A DNA stretch of 64,000 bases from Caryophanales bacterium UBA4682. Its GTDB lineage: Bacteria; Bacillota_I; Bacilli_A; RFN20; CAG-288. Shown here in pieces: positions 34,248 to 43,268 of the stretch (the stretch's first letter is position 1; each line of letters starts with the position of its first letter). Location of the stretch: NCBI GenBank assembly GCA_002404995.1, contig DHKY01000011.1, forward strand, positions 9,723-73,722, in the 5' to 3' direction. Under the pieces are notes generated by a model. That model had not been told where the DNA came from. It did not search any database and was given only the letters and a program-made list of their open reading frames with translations. The position numbers and the translations under genes were made by a program.

Positions 34248-35542
34248 TGATTGAACGATATACTCCTAAAAAGAGGAGAGGTTTATTTTCCGACGAATCA
34301 AGATTCAACGAATATTTGAACGTTGAACTAGCTTCGCTAAAAGGGTGGTCAGAAATCGGGGTCGTTCCTCAAGAAGATGTCGACCTGATTCGAAAGAAAG
34401 CCCATGTTGATGTCAACCGGATCAGTGAAATCGAAGCTGTTACGAAACACGATGTCATTGCCTTTACCCGGCAGATTTCTGAAACACTCGGTGATGAAAA
34501 AAGATGGGTACATTACGGCTTGACCTCAACGGATGTTGTAGACACTTCTTTGTCTTGCCTTTATAAGAAGGCCAACGAAATAATCAAAGAGGATCTTAAT
34601 GTACTAAGAGAAAAAGTCAAAGAAAAGGCTTTGGAATACAAAAGGACTCCTTGCATTGGACGAACTCATGGAAGGCATGCGGAGGTAACTTCGTTTGGAC
34701 TGAAATGGGCAAACTACTACGATGAACTAAATCGTGGTATCAATACTTTCATCGGTGCTTCGAAAGAAGTTGAAGTTTGTAAGCTTTCTGGAGCTCTTGG
34801 CAACTGGGCTGATATTGATCCTAGAGTCCAGGAAATAGCAGCGAAGGAATTAGGACTTTCTTCAGCATTAATAGCGACTCAAGTTTTGTCTCGGGATCGT
34901 CACGAGCATTATGCAGCGAGTAGGACAGTTTTGGCTTCGACAGAAGAAAAGATAGCAACAGAAATTCGCAATCTCTCTCGTACTGAAATTCACGAAGTCG
35001 AAGAAGGATTCTCGAAAGGACAGAAGGGATCCTCTGCGATGCCACAGAAGCGTAATCCAATCTCCAGCGAGAACGTAACCGGTTGTGCACGAAGGATGAG
35101 AGGATATCTTCTTCCGATTCTTGAGGATAATGCACTCTATCACGAACGTGACATTTCGCATTCTTCAGTAGAACGTGTAGCCTTAATCGATAGGATTGAA
35201 CTCTTTGATTACAGGACAGAGCGTCTTACAAGAATCATTGACAATTTAGTGGTCTTTCCTCAAAACAGGAGGAAGAACATTTCTCTCACCCATGGGGCAA
35301 TCTATTCTTCACGTGTCCTCTCGCTTCTTATTAGCAAAGGATGGTCCCGAGAAAAAGCATATGATACAATCCAGCCTTATGCAAGGATTGCCTTGCAGCA
35401 GGACAAGGATTTCCACGAACTTATATCGAATGATTCTTCTATCCGTAGTAAGGCTACGGACAAGGAAATCGATTCCTGTTTTGATAACAGCTATTATCTG
35501 CGAAACAGGGATTACATCTATAAACGATTAAAGCTGTCTTAA
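34247..35542 (+). CDS. purB: Adenylosuccinate lyase
   Basis: A 431-residue fumarase/aspartase superfamily enzyme releasing fumarate from adenylosuccinate and SAICAR. The signature GSSAMPQKRNPISSEN with catalytic Ser, the HYGLTSTDVVDT and RTHGRHAE motifs, and ERDISHSSVER are intact. AGG codons match Met of the family in FDYMTERLT (YMLNR in Bacillus) and QNMMKN (ENMKRN). The next gene, a CysK-like protein, starts 31 nt after its stop with its own SD. Confidence 0.96.
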   Translation: MIERYTPKKRRGLFSDESRFNEYLNVELASLKGWSEIGVVPQEDVDLIRKKAHVDVNRISEIEAVTKHDVIAFTRQISETLGDEKRWVHYGLTSTDVVDTSLSCLYKKANEIIKEDLNVLREKVKEKALEYKRTPCIGRTHGRHAEVTSFGLKWANYYDELNRGINTFIGASKEVEVCKLSGALGNWADIDPRVQEIAAKELGLSSALIATQVLSRDRHEHYAASRTVLASTEEKIATEIRNLSRTEIHEVEEGFSKGQKGSSAMPQKRNPISSENVTGCARRMRGYLLPILEDNALYHERDISHSSVERVALIDRIELFDYRTERLTRIIDNLVVFPQNRRKNISLTHGAIYSSRVLSLLISKGWSREKAYDTIQPYARIALQQDKDFHELISNDSSIRSKATDKEIDSCFDNSYYLRNRDYIYKRLKLS

Positions 35543-35573
35543 GCAAATCTTGAGATGGCTTAGGAGTAAAAAC

Positions 35574-36413
35574 ATGTCTTCCATCTCAGATGTATTTGAC
35601 ACAAAAACCGACTGCTTAAATGGAGGGTCCTTCTCTCCATTTTTATTTTCGTTCCGTAGCATCAAGTTCAAAGCAGAATTCAGGAATCCTTCTGGTTCTT
35701 CTATGGACCGAGTGGTTGCTGCCTGGATCAAGGATAATCTTGATCAGCGGCTGCTTCGGACAAACGATACAATCATTTGTCCTTTTGGAATCAACAGGAA
35801 TAGGTCTCTGCTACAAATCTGTCCCCATTTTCATCTAAATTCTCTTCATTTAATCCCTGAAAACTGTCCTTCTCGTTACAAGGAATGGATTGAACTTTGG
35901 GGAGGAAGAATTTGCTCTGTCCCTTCTGTCTTTAAAAAATATGATTATTTTAGAGAGGCTACAAGACTTGAAAGAAATCATCCAAGCTACCATGTCTTGT
36001 CCTCCTATTCGACGTATCAAAGCCTCTTCGAGGAAAGGATTAAAGAAAACATCAGCTCTTCTCTTAAAACTATCGTTACCCCACTCGGCTTTGATAATGC
36101 ATTACCTGGCATCGATTTCTATGCCAAGACCAATCCTTTTACGGATGTTTTTGGCGTTATCTTGGAAGATGAAAGGAAGGCAGAATCCGTTAGCACAAGC
36201 CTTAAAGGCGTCATTCGAGTTACCAAAAAAGAAGCTGAAGAAATGGCAAAGAAATTCCGAAAAGAGCGAGGGTTCCAGATTGGACTTCATTCTGGGGCAG
36301 TTCTAGCAGCAACAAAATCCGTAATTCGCAATCATTCCTGTCATAGCGAAATCATTAGGATTCTTCCCGATAACACGGAAAATTCTTTGATTCAAAAAGC
36401 TTTACCCTTCTAA
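35574..36413 (+). CDS. CysK/CBS-fold protein lacking the PLP lysine
   Basis: A 279-residue homologue of fold-type II PLP enzymes (O-acetylserine sulfhydrylase/cystathionine beta-synthase). KAEFMNPSGSSMDRVV matches the family's NPSGSxKDR motif, but the Schiff-base Lys is Met44 encoded by ATG. The asparagine loop SGNTG reads GINMNMS, while NDTII, LHLIPENCPSRYKEW and the C-terminal VTKKEAEEMAKKF...GLHSGAVLAA block are recognisable. It cannot do normal PLP chemistry and is probably a ligand-binding or regulatory relic. I chose ATG 35574 (SD AGGAG) over 35550. It may be transcribed with purAB; a terminator follows. Confidence 0.72.
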   Translation: MSSISDVFDTKTDCLNGGSFSPFLFSFRSIKFKAEFRNPSGSSMDRVVAAWIKDNLDQRLLRTNDTIICPFGINRNRSLLQICPHFHLNSLHLIPENCPSRYKEWIELWGGRICSVPSVFKKYDYFREATRLERNHPSYHVLSSYSTYQSLFEERIKENISSSLKTIVTPLGFDNALPGIDFYAKTNPFTDVFGVILEDERKAESVSTSLKGVIRVTKKEAEEMAKKFRKERGFQIGLHSGAVLAATKSVIRNHSCHSEIIRILPDNTENSLIQKALPF

Positions 36414-36427
36414 GCAGCAAACAAAAA

Positions 36428-36460
36428 CCCTATGCCTTTTCTGGGCATAGGGCCTTTTTT
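36428..36460. terminator. Bidirectional terminator between CysK-like and lemA genes
   Basis: Stem CCCTATGCC/GGCATAGGG with a 7-nt loop, followed on plus by CCTTTTTT and on minus by a run of T. Confidence 0.82.
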
Positions 36461-36464
36461 CAAT

Positions 36465-37127
36465 TTAGAAGAAAGTTCCTCTGGCTGCTTCTTTGGTTTC
36501 CTTACTAGCTGTGAAAGGAATACGAGTAGTATACCCGTGACGAGAAGCAACGAATTTTTTTACAGGCCACTGCCTAATGTCACCATTCCACTGAAGGACC
36601 GAGTCATTATAGAGTTCACGGGCAGCTGTAATTTCACGCTGAAGGTAGCTGTTCTGCTGGAGGCAATCAGCAATTTCGTTATGTGCCTTCAATTCAGGAT
36701 AGGCTTCAAACGCAATGTTGACTTTGTTGCCAAGAGAATCGAGCTGTCCAGCAACTTTATTACGTTCTTCATCGCTGACAGAGGATCCACTGCGGAACTT
36801 AGCCACATCAACCCTGACTTTCTCATCAAGTTCGATGGATTTGTCTAAGAGTTTAGCAGCATTCTTCAGAATCTGGACACGTTGTTCTAAGTAGTTGTCA
36901 ATCGTAGAGGCATTGGCCTGAATCTTCTGTTGAAGCTTCTGAAGATAGTTCTGGGCTTTCCTGTACCTTACAAGGAAGACCAAACCAGGAATAATACCTA
37001 AGACAAACAGAAAGACAATAAAAACAATTGTACCAGCACCAGTTTTGGCCGGAATTTGCTTCTGAATAACGTTTACATCACGTCCTTCTTCACTGACCGG
37101 ACCAGTAACTTCATCTAATTCGTTCAT
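36465..37127 (-). CDS. LemA family protein
   Basis: A 220-residue membrane-anchored protein with one helix (about 31-54) and a long helical cytoplasmic or surface domain. FEAYPELKAHNEIADC...EITAARELYNDSVLQWN is the LemA signature. LemA proteins are widespread in Firmicutes, and their role is not settled. The ATG overlaps the stop of the upstream large membrane protein by 4 nt, a pairing of LemA with a large hydrophobic-N-terminal partner seen in other Firmicutes. The terminal peptide ARGTFF is unusually distinct. Confidence 0.9.
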   Translation of the reverse strand: MNELDEVTGPVSEEGRDVNVIQKQIPAKTGAGTIVFIVFLFVLGIIPGLVFLVRYRKAQNYLQKLQQKIQANASTIDNYLEQRVQILKNAAKLLDKSIELDEKVRVDVAKFRSGSSVSDEERNKVAGQLDSLGNKVNIAFEAYPELKAHNEIADCLQQNSYLQREITAARELYNDSVLQWNGDIRQWPVKKFVASRHGYTTRIPFTASKETKEAARGTFF

Positions 37128-38965
37128 TTGTTTTCTCCTTTTTTCAATGCATCAGACAATTTCTTCAGAGCATTATCGAGACCTTGATTTCCAGACTTTA
37201 CCCCAAAGATAATTTCATCATTATTATAAATGAGGGTGCCGGGGGTGTCAATTGAGCTTATAAGCTGATGCACCTCATCTTCAGCGATTTTAACCCCAAG
37301 TTCTTTGTTGACGAGTGAAGTCTTCCTAACTGCAAACTCAGTAACTTTGCTAACGCGTGAATAGGTATAGTAGCTCACAGAAACGTTGTAGACATTCCCA
37401 TCGCTTGCTGTTTTAGGAATCAAAATCGTCTGTGGGTTAGCATGATAGGACACGGATTCAACAGAGATTAGATCAAAGTCAGCAACAGAGCGTATATATT
37501 TTGACTTCAGGATCCTATCTGTAGAAGCGCCCTTCGGAAGAAGGAAAGAGGCAGGAACACGGTTCGACCTCGCTTCATGATCGTAAGGCGAAACAGAGAA
37601 ACCATATTCACGCCCATAGATATATTCAAAAGGCTTATGCTGCTGGTAAAGCGGTACGCAAAGGAGTGGGGCAAGCTGATAATAGAAAGACTTAAAATAG
37701 TCAGACCTAGTTTGAATGAAGCGGTCACGCCTTACCTTGAAATCGAAAATATATTGGCCACCACAATCAAAGTCGACCGAATAATCCAAAGAATGATTTG
37801 TAAGGATATAATTGAGCCTCTTGGATTTGAAAAAGCAGAAATCATCTCCATAAGGAGAATTTTTGATTAAATCTACCCTGTTGATTTGTGCTAGAGGCGT
37901 AAACCTAAGACGGAACTGTACTTCATTGTTGCGATCCCTAGCAAAGAAAAGGGAATCGAATTCTTCATTACTCCTTTTTTGTAAGTTTGTGGTGGGGTCG
38001 TTATCGTTCCTTTGCTTGATGCTTTCTTTTTCTAACAGCTTGTCATTCCGCTTGATTATTTTCTTAATATTCGACAAATCATCCTTCTTCAGAACAGGTT
38101 GACGGCTAAATATCAAGTCCGGAGCCGTTTCGCTTCCAAAGATGAGGACCTGAGAAAAATCATAAAATGGTGCTATTTCAGAATGATACGCGGTCAAAAC
38201 TTCTGGTGAAGATGTATAATGCGTATTGCCTTTCGAATCGCGATAGCTTCGGCGAACCATGACAGTTCGCGTGCCAACATAGGTTTTCCTTTCATCATGG
38301 TGGTATTTTTCTCTCAGTATAAGAAATGGATTTCCGTTAATCGTACCAGATTTAGAGAAGATAACGGATGCCTCTCTATCTCCTTCAGACCTAGGGAGTC
38401 CAAATTTCTTAACCCTATAAGCGTATCGATTAATATCAAAGTTTAAATCAATGTGAATAAGAGGAATCACTTTCCTAATTAGTTCGTCAGCCCTGTTTGG
38501 ATAAATCCTATTCCAAAGGGGGCGCCTTTGTTCACTTGCTTCTTCTTGATACTTGTCTGCTATTTCCGTGAATTTTCCTAATAGTGAATCATCGTTTTTC
38601 TTCTTTTTATTGTAGTAGATTGGATAACCGATCAGTACGCCTAAAGAAACGACAATTAGAACAATACTTACAATTCGTCCTGCTCCTTCGAAAATCACTG
38701 CGGCTAAAAAGGAAATAACAGCAACTAAGATACAAAGAACACACCTGACAATCAAAAGAACGCGAGAGCTTGAAATCGATTTTTTGTATTTGTCTTGCTG
38801 AGTTTTTGCTTTATAGTATTCATTGCATGTGACTTGGTTCTGGCCGACATCGATTTTGCTTTCTTTTGCAAGTTTTTCGAAAAGTTCGGTCGAATACTGA
38901 GTAAGCTGTTGAGAATACCTGGGGAAGTCTTTGTTTGGGTTCTCGATTAGTTTTTCTTGTTCCAT
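37124..38965 (-). CDS. Large membrane protein partnered with LemA (DUF3137-like)
   Basis: A 613-residue protein with two membrane helices (about 70-92 and 100-122 of the chosen start) and a long soluble region. The segment with FLILREKYHHDERKTYVGTRTVM and later repeats of strand-rich sequence resembles the DUF3137 proteins encoded beside lemA. Function unknown. I chose the ATG at 38965 because an SD GGAGGAAT lies just upstream, overlapping the stop of the dehydrogenase gene; the open frame itself extends 34 codons further up. It is co-transcribed with the dehydrogenase and lemA. Confidence 0.65.
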   Translation of the reverse strand: MEQEKLIENPNKDFPRYSQQLTQYSTELFEKLAKESKIDVGQNQVTCNEYYKAKTQQDKYKKSISSSRVLLIVRCVLCILVAVISFLAAVIFEGAGRIVSIVLIVVSLGVLIGYPIYYNKKKKNDDSLLGKFTEIADKYQEEASEQRRPLWNRIYPNRADELIRKVIPLIHIDLNFDINRYAYRVKKFGLPRSEGDREASVIFSKSGTINGNPFLILREKYHHDERKTYVGTRTVMVRRSYRDSKGNTHYTSSPEVLTAYHSEIAPFYDFSQVLIFGSETAPDLIFSRQPVLKKDDLSNIKKIIKRNDKLLEKESIKQRNDNDPTTNLQKRSNEEFDSLFFARDRNNEVQFRLRFTPLAQINRVDLIKNSPYGDDFCFFKSKRLNYILTNHSLDYSVDFDCGGQYIFDFKVRRDRFIQTRSDYFKSFYYQLAPLLCVPLYQQHKPFEYIYGREYGFSVSPYDHEARSNRVPASFLLPKGASTDRILKSKYIRSVADFDLISVESVSYHANPQTILIPKTASDGNVYNVSVSYYTYSRVSKVTEFAVRKTSLVNKELGVKIAEDEVHQLISSIDTPGTLIYNNDEIIFGVKSGNQGLDNALKKLSDALKKGENK

Positions 38966-38972
38966 GGTTTGT

Positions 38973-39779
38973 CTATTCCTCCGCATATACCTTATAAAGT
39001 AAGTAATTCCGCCTGCGTTTCGGAAGAATATGATAAAGTCCTGATAGGAACCGATCTTTCCTTCCAACGCTCACGACATATCGCGGACGTTTTTTATTTG
39101 CAGTCTTGAACGCAGCACGTGCAATACAAATGGCCTCGACTCCGGTTGTCTCATCCTTTTCAACCTGTTTAAGGCATTTGCAGAAAGCATCATAATAGGT
39201 CGAATTCTTATTCCTGGATTCTTTGATTCGATTAGCAGTGAAGCCGGTTTTCGCGTCCCCAGGGCGAATATGGCTAATCTGTATTCCGTATGGTCGGACC
39301 TCCGGGCGAAGCGAATCAAAGAGGCTCTCCATAGCTGCTTTGCCAGCAGAATAAAAAGCTTGGAACGGAAGTGGAACGACTGCTGCTATAGATGACACAT
39401 TGATAATGCGACCGCCACCATTTTCACGCCTAAAGGGAAGGCAAGCTTTTGCCCTATAGAAGTAACCCCTGAAATTGACTTCTATCAATTTCATTGCACG
39501 GCTTGGTTCAGTTTCTTCGACAGGGCCGAAAATACCGAATCCTGCATCATTAATCAATATATCAATATGACCGTATTTATGGATTATTTTTTCTACTGCT
39601 TCTTTGCAGCTTTCGAAGGAAGATACATCTCCGACTTGATGATAAACGCCTTCGAGTCCCTTTTCTTGGTTCGAGAATCCACAAACGCAATCACCATTGG
39701 CAGAAAAAAGCTTGGCCATTTGAAGGCCGAAACCAGAGCTGTCTCCTGTTATCAGAACCACCCGTCCTGTCTTTTTCAT
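38973..39779 (-). CDS. Short-chain dehydrogenase/reductase
   Basis: A 268-residue classical SDR with a Rossmann fold. Cofactor motif TGDSSGFG, NDAGFG, catalytic Ser in INVSSIA and YSAGK (Tyr and Lys) are all present. The region VNFMGYFYMAKACLPFMRENGGG has AGG on the Met of the LPxMR motif. Substrate is unknown; the Asp at the end of the glycine-rich motif is not diagnostic. It is the first gene of a three-gene minus-strand unit with the large membrane protein and lemA, divergent from pstS. Confidence 0.9.
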   Translation of the reverse strand: MKKTGRVVLITGDSSGFGLQMAKLFSANGDCVCGFSNQEKGLEGVYHQVGDVSSFESCKEAVEKIIHKYGHIDILINDAGFGIFGPVEETEPSRAMKLIEVNFRGYFYRAKACLPFRRENGGGRIINVSSIAAVVPLPFQAFYSAGKAAMESLFDSLRPEVRPYGIQISHIRPGDAKTGFTANRIKESRNKNSTYYDAFCKCLKQVEKDETTGVEAICIARAAFKTANKKRPRYVVSVGRKDRFLSGLYHILPKRRRNYLLYKVYAEE

Positions 39780-39853
39780 TTCTTTTTCCTCATTCCTTTT
39801 TATTATATATCAATCGAAATCAGTTTCTTCTCCCTATAAGCAAAGTTTGGAAA

Positions 39854-39888
39854 TTTACTTTTTCTTTACAATCTTTTACAGGTTTATG
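39854..39888 (+). promoter_or_regulatory. Pho box-like repeat array upstream of pstS
   Basis: Four TTTACA-like hexamers, TTTACT (39854), TTTACA (39865), TTTACA (39875) and TTTATG (39883), spaced about 8-11 nt, as in PhoP-bound promoters of Bacilli. A -10-like TAAAAT follows at 39914-39919 without a good -35, typical of PhoP-activated promoters. Confidence 0.68.
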
Positions 39889-39953
39889 GTAGCGAGCAAA
39901 GTCTCTCATTGACTAAAATTTTGCCGGTTAATGAAAGAGGTCAAAAAGAAAAA

Positions 39954-40970
39954 ATGACTAAGAAAAGAAAAGCAGTGATTGGATTATTAGGTAGGCTGTC
40001 TCTTGTATTAAGGGGATGCAGTGAGAAAAAGGAATCGGCTAAGCCGACTGATCAAGGAAAAGAAACAGCCAGTCAGGCAACTGTCAAGCCAGAGTTTGAT
40101 GTAAATCAAAATATTGTCGCCTATACCCGCGATACCAACTCTGGAACTCGCGAAGGATTTATGGAAAAGATTGATTTCAAGGCAGCCAGTAAGGATGATA
40201 GTGTTCTGAAAAACTCTATCCAGCAGGTGGCTTCCAACGGGGATATGGTTACTTCCCTCAGTAAGAACTCTTATGGACTTGGATATTTTTCTTTCGATAC
40301 AAAAACAGAAGCGGAATCGAAAGGGTTAAAACTTCTCAGTTATGAGGGCACGATTCCGACACAGTCTTCTATTTTATCCGGGGAATATAAACTCGCCCGT
40401 AACTTCAATTATTGTTATGCAGAAGAAACCGAAGCCGTTAAGAAAAGGATTGTCAAAGGTTTCGTTACCTATAGGACCAAATCCCAAGAAGGACTGTCTA
40501 TTGTCAAACAATATGGAGGAATCGTAGATATTAAGGCTTCTACTCCTAAATGGGCAGATTTAGTAGCACAAGATTCAGAGCTCAAAGATATTGCAAACGA
40601 TCATTCCAATGTAACCATCAACTTTGGCGGTTCTACTTCTGTGGAAAAAATAGCACGTGCGCTATCTGCAAAGTTTAAAACATTAGCGGGTAATTTTATT
40701 GCAAATCATAACCATACTGGTTCTGGAGACGCCTATAAGAAAACACAAGGAAGTGAAGCTGGCCAACTTGATGTTGCCTTTGCATCACGCGAGTTCCAAA
40801 CCGAAGGAAATGAAAAATTGAAAGCTGACACTTACGGAAGAATCTGCATTGATGGTGTCGTAGTCGGGGTCTCAAGCAAAAATCCGACTGAAAACATCAC
40901 AGCCAAAGAATTGAAAGGCATCTATCAAAAAGAGGGAGCAGTGAACAAGTGGTCGGATCTCAACAAGTAA
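39954..40970 (+). CDS. pstS: Phosphate-binding lipoprotein PstS, apparently circularly permuted
   Basis: A 338-residue lipoprotein. Read with AGG as Met the signal peptide is LLGMLSLVLMGC; as Arg it would not be a signal peptide. The order of the two halves is unusual. Residues about 40-190 hold motifs that are C-terminal in normal PstS (YTRDTNSGTREGF, ASNGDMVTSLSKNSYGLGYFSF, PTQSSILSGEYKLARNF). Residues about 195-338 hold those normally N-terminal (INFGGSTSVEKIA, HTGSGDAY, VAFASRE, CIDGVVVGVSSKNPT, GIYQKEGAVNKWSDL). It captures phosphate for PstCAB. I chose the ATG at 39954 (SD AGAGGT). It overlaps pstC by 22 nt. Confidence 0.88.
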   Translation: MTKKRKAVIGLLGRLSLVLRGCSEKKESAKPTDQGKETASQATVKPEFDVNQNIVAYTRDTNSGTREGFMEKIDFKAASKDDSVLKNSIQQVASNGDMVTSLSKNSYGLGYFSFDTKTEAESKGLKLLSYEGTIPTQSSILSGEYKLARNFNYCYAEETEAVKKRIVKGFVTYRTKSQEGLSIVKQYGGIVDIKASTPKWADLVAQDSELKDIANDHSNVTINFGGSTSVEKIARALSAKFKTLAGNFIANHNHTGSGDAYKKTQGSEAGQLDVAFASREFQTEGNEKLKADTYGRICIDGVVVGVSSKNPTENITAKELKGIYQKEGAVNKWSDLNK

Positions 40971-42043
40971 ACAACAATTTAGAATCTGTCTACCAAAATA
41001 GGAATTTAAGAGCAAGAAAATCATCAAAAAAGAAAGTTGTCTTTGACAAAATAGTCAAAGACGGCTTTCTTTTTCTTACCCTAATTTGTTCTTCGGTTGT
41101 TATTGTCATTACAGTGTTTATTCTTGTAAAGGGAATTCTACCATTTAGGAAGACTTATACAGAGAATGGACATACTGGCAAGGCGTCTCTACCCTATTTT
41201 TTCACAGGATTAAGATTCAATAACGGCTTTGATGAAAAAAACAGTAGATTTCTATATGGCACATTCTTTTTAGTTTTCAATACCATTTTCCTCAATGTTC
41301 TCGTTGCTATTATCGCGATTCCAAGGTCAGTGTTAACGGCTCTATTCATAGCTCGCATTGCCCCAAAATGGCTGACAGCAATCAGGCAGAATGTCATCGA
41401 CTTATTGGCCGCCATTCCTTCCGTTATCTATGGTATTTTCGGGTTGGGTGTTATAGTCCCCTTAATTAAGAAAGCGGTCAGCGGATTTTCCTGGGGTGTT
41501 GCAACCACAGGCATATCTATGTTAGCTGGAGCATTAGTTTTATCTCTTAGGATACTTCCGACAATTCTTTCTATTTCTGTCAATGCAAGGAAAACAGTAG
41601 ACAAAAGTCAAATCAATGGATCTTTGGCACTAGGTGCTAGTCCAACCCAAACGAACTTTAAAGTTGTGCTACGAAACGCAAAGTCCGGTATCTTCGCCGG
41701 CATAATTCTGGGCCTTGGACGTAGTTTAGGCGAAGCCACTGCGGTCAGCAGGGTCTGCGGTTCTCCTAGGTTTGGTTTGACTCTAAATCCACTAAATCCG
41801 ACTATTACACTTTCTAGTCAAAGGCTGCTTTCTTTTGGGGAAGCCGTACCTGGCAGTAGGAACTATGATATTCGTTTTTCTGCTGGTGTAGTTCTTAGGA
41901 TAATTATCATTATCGCTAACCTCATCTTAAACGATGTAAAGAATCATATTTCTTCAATCAATCAGAAACCGCTGTTGATTCAGCGTCCTTTCTTGTACCT
42001 ACGTAAAAAGATAAGGAGTCACAAAAATGAAAGCCAGGCTTAA
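40949..42043 (+). CDS. pstC: Phosphate ABC transporter permease PstC
   Basis: A 364-residue permease with six helices and a cytoplasmic EAA loop LALGASPTQTNFKVVLRNAKSGI. GLGRSLGEATAVSMVCG corresponds to the family's LGRAIGETMAV(x)MVAG, with AGG at the Met and CGT at the Arg. The first extracytoplasmic loop is fairly short. No ATG is available near the start; GTG 40949, inside the end of pstS with a GAGGGAG SD, is the likely initiator. It overlaps pstA by 17 nt. Confidence 0.92.
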   Translation: MVGSQQVNNNLESVYQNRNLRARKSSKKKVVFDKIVKDGFLFLTLICSSVVIVITVFILVKGILPFRKTYTENGHTGKASLPYFFTGLRFNNGFDEKNSRFLYGTFFLVFNTIFLNVLVAIIAIPRSVLTALFIARIAPKWLTAIRQNVIDLLAAIPSVIYGIFGLGVIVPLIKKAVSGFSWGVATTGISMLAGALVLSLRILPTILSISVNARKTVDKSQINGSLALGASPTQTNFKVVLRNAKSGIFAGIILGLGRSLGEATAVSRVCGSPRFGLTLNPLNPTITLSSQRLLSFGEAVPGSRNYDIRFSAGVVLRIIIIIANLILNDVKNHISSINQKPLLIQRPFLYLRKKIRSHKNESQA

Positions 42044-43259
42044 TCAATCCAATCAAAAAAAGAGAAAAACAAAAGACTTTCTTGCCGTTAGGGTGACTTA
42101 TCTTTTTTCGTCTTTTTCTTTAGCCTGTTTAATCGCCAGGATTTCATTCATTGTTTTCAAAGGATATAAGACTTTTAACTGGGACTTTATCACTGGAAAT
42201 TATGAGGCTGAACGTGAAACACTGATTACTTCACCTAAAGAATCTGCCAATCCTTGGAATACGTTCAACTATACGCCAAAAGAAGGAGAATTTTTTTCTT
42301 CATATTGGGGAATTGGTTTTTCGCAATCTAACGATAAAGAAGGAAATCCGACAACTATCGTTTCTTATGTCGACAAAAATGCGAACACTAATGGTTGGGA
42401 AGATGAAAAAACAGGAAAGAAGGTTTTAATTCAAGAAGGTGCAACAATATTCGCGGTGACTTTATGGACTAGTTCAGATTCCACTAGTGCATCCGTCATC
42501 GTACCAGATATACAAGATGCTAAATCTGTCTGTGAGGCTTTCGAGGAAGGGCGCTATCTTTTAACAAGGACCCTTAGCCATGGTGGACAAGGAATACGCG
42601 GTTCTTTGATAACAACTCTCTATAGGATTCTCTTCACCATGGCAATAAGTCTTCCACTAGGGATATCCGGAGCGATATATCTTTCAGTTTATGCTAAAGA
42701 TAATGCTATCACACATGGGCTAAGAAGTCTTATTGACAGGATAAGCGGAATTCCTTCGATTGTCTTTGGCTTAGTTGGAGGAATCATATTTTTGCCTTTG
42801 ACAAATGGTCAGAATTCCATAATTGCTGGGTCATTTACAATGGCAAGGATGATTTTACCGATTATAATCAAGTCAACAGAAGAGGCCATTCGTGCTATTC
42901 CTAAAGGAATGCAATATTCCTCTTTAGCCTTGGGCGCCAGTCAAACTCAGACAACTTTTAAAATAATACTTCCAAATGCTCTTCCTGGGATTCTTACTGC
43001 CTCTTTGTTAGGTATCGGGCGTGTTATTGGCGAAAGCGCCGCTTTGATTTATACAGCAGGGACTGCCATTCAGGATGTCATCATTCCAACCAAAGGATCG
43101 GCGTCTTTGGCTGTTCATATTTGGTATTTAAGGAGTGGGGAACACCAGAATTTCGAAGCCAGTTGTGGTGTTGCAAGGCTTATCCTTATCAGGATATTAA
43201 TTCTAAATATCAGCCTAAAAGCAGTGACTTATTTTTGGAACAAAAAGAAATTCAAATAG
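42027..43259 (+). CDS. pstA: Phosphate ABC transporter permease PstA with large external loop
   Basis: A 410-residue permease, longer than the usual about 290. The extra part is an extracytoplasmic insert of about 130 residues between helix 1 and helix 2 (from NWDFITGNYEAERE to RTLSHGGQGI), rich in Asp, Asn and aromatic residues. The rest is standard: GQGIRGSLITTL, DRISGIPSIVFGL, EEAIRAIPKGM, LALGASQTQTTFKIILPNALPGI and GIGRVIGESAALIYTAG. SD AAGGAG. The added loop may contact the permuted PstS. Confidence 0.92.
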   Translation: MKARLNQSNQKKRKTKDFLAVRVTYLFSSFSLACLIARISFIVFKGYKTFNWDFITGNYEAERETLITSPKESANPWNTFNYTPKEGEFFSSYWGIGFSQSNDKEGNPTTIVSYVDKNANTNGWEDEKTGKKVLIQEGATIFAVTLWTSSDSTSASVIVPDIQDAKSVCEAFEEGRYLLTRTLSHGGQGIRGSLITTLYRILFTMAISLPLGISGAIYLSVYAKDNAITHGLRSLIDRISGIPSIVFGLVGGIIFLPLTNGQNSIIAGSFTMARMILPIIIKSTEEAIRAIPKGMQYSSLALGASQTQTTFKIILPNALPGILTASLLGIGRVIGESAALIYTAGTAIQDVIIPTKGSASLAVHIWYLRSGEHQNFEASCGVARLILIRILILNISLKAVTYFWNKKKFK

Positions 43260-43268
43260 GAGAAAACA

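Noticed and set aside
39954..40970. PstS halves in wrong order caused by an assembly error
   Set aside because: The two halves are in one uninterrupted frame with a clean signal peptide, and the end overlaps pstC with a plausible GTG start and SD; a mis-join would be unlikely to keep this. Not fully excluded without reads.
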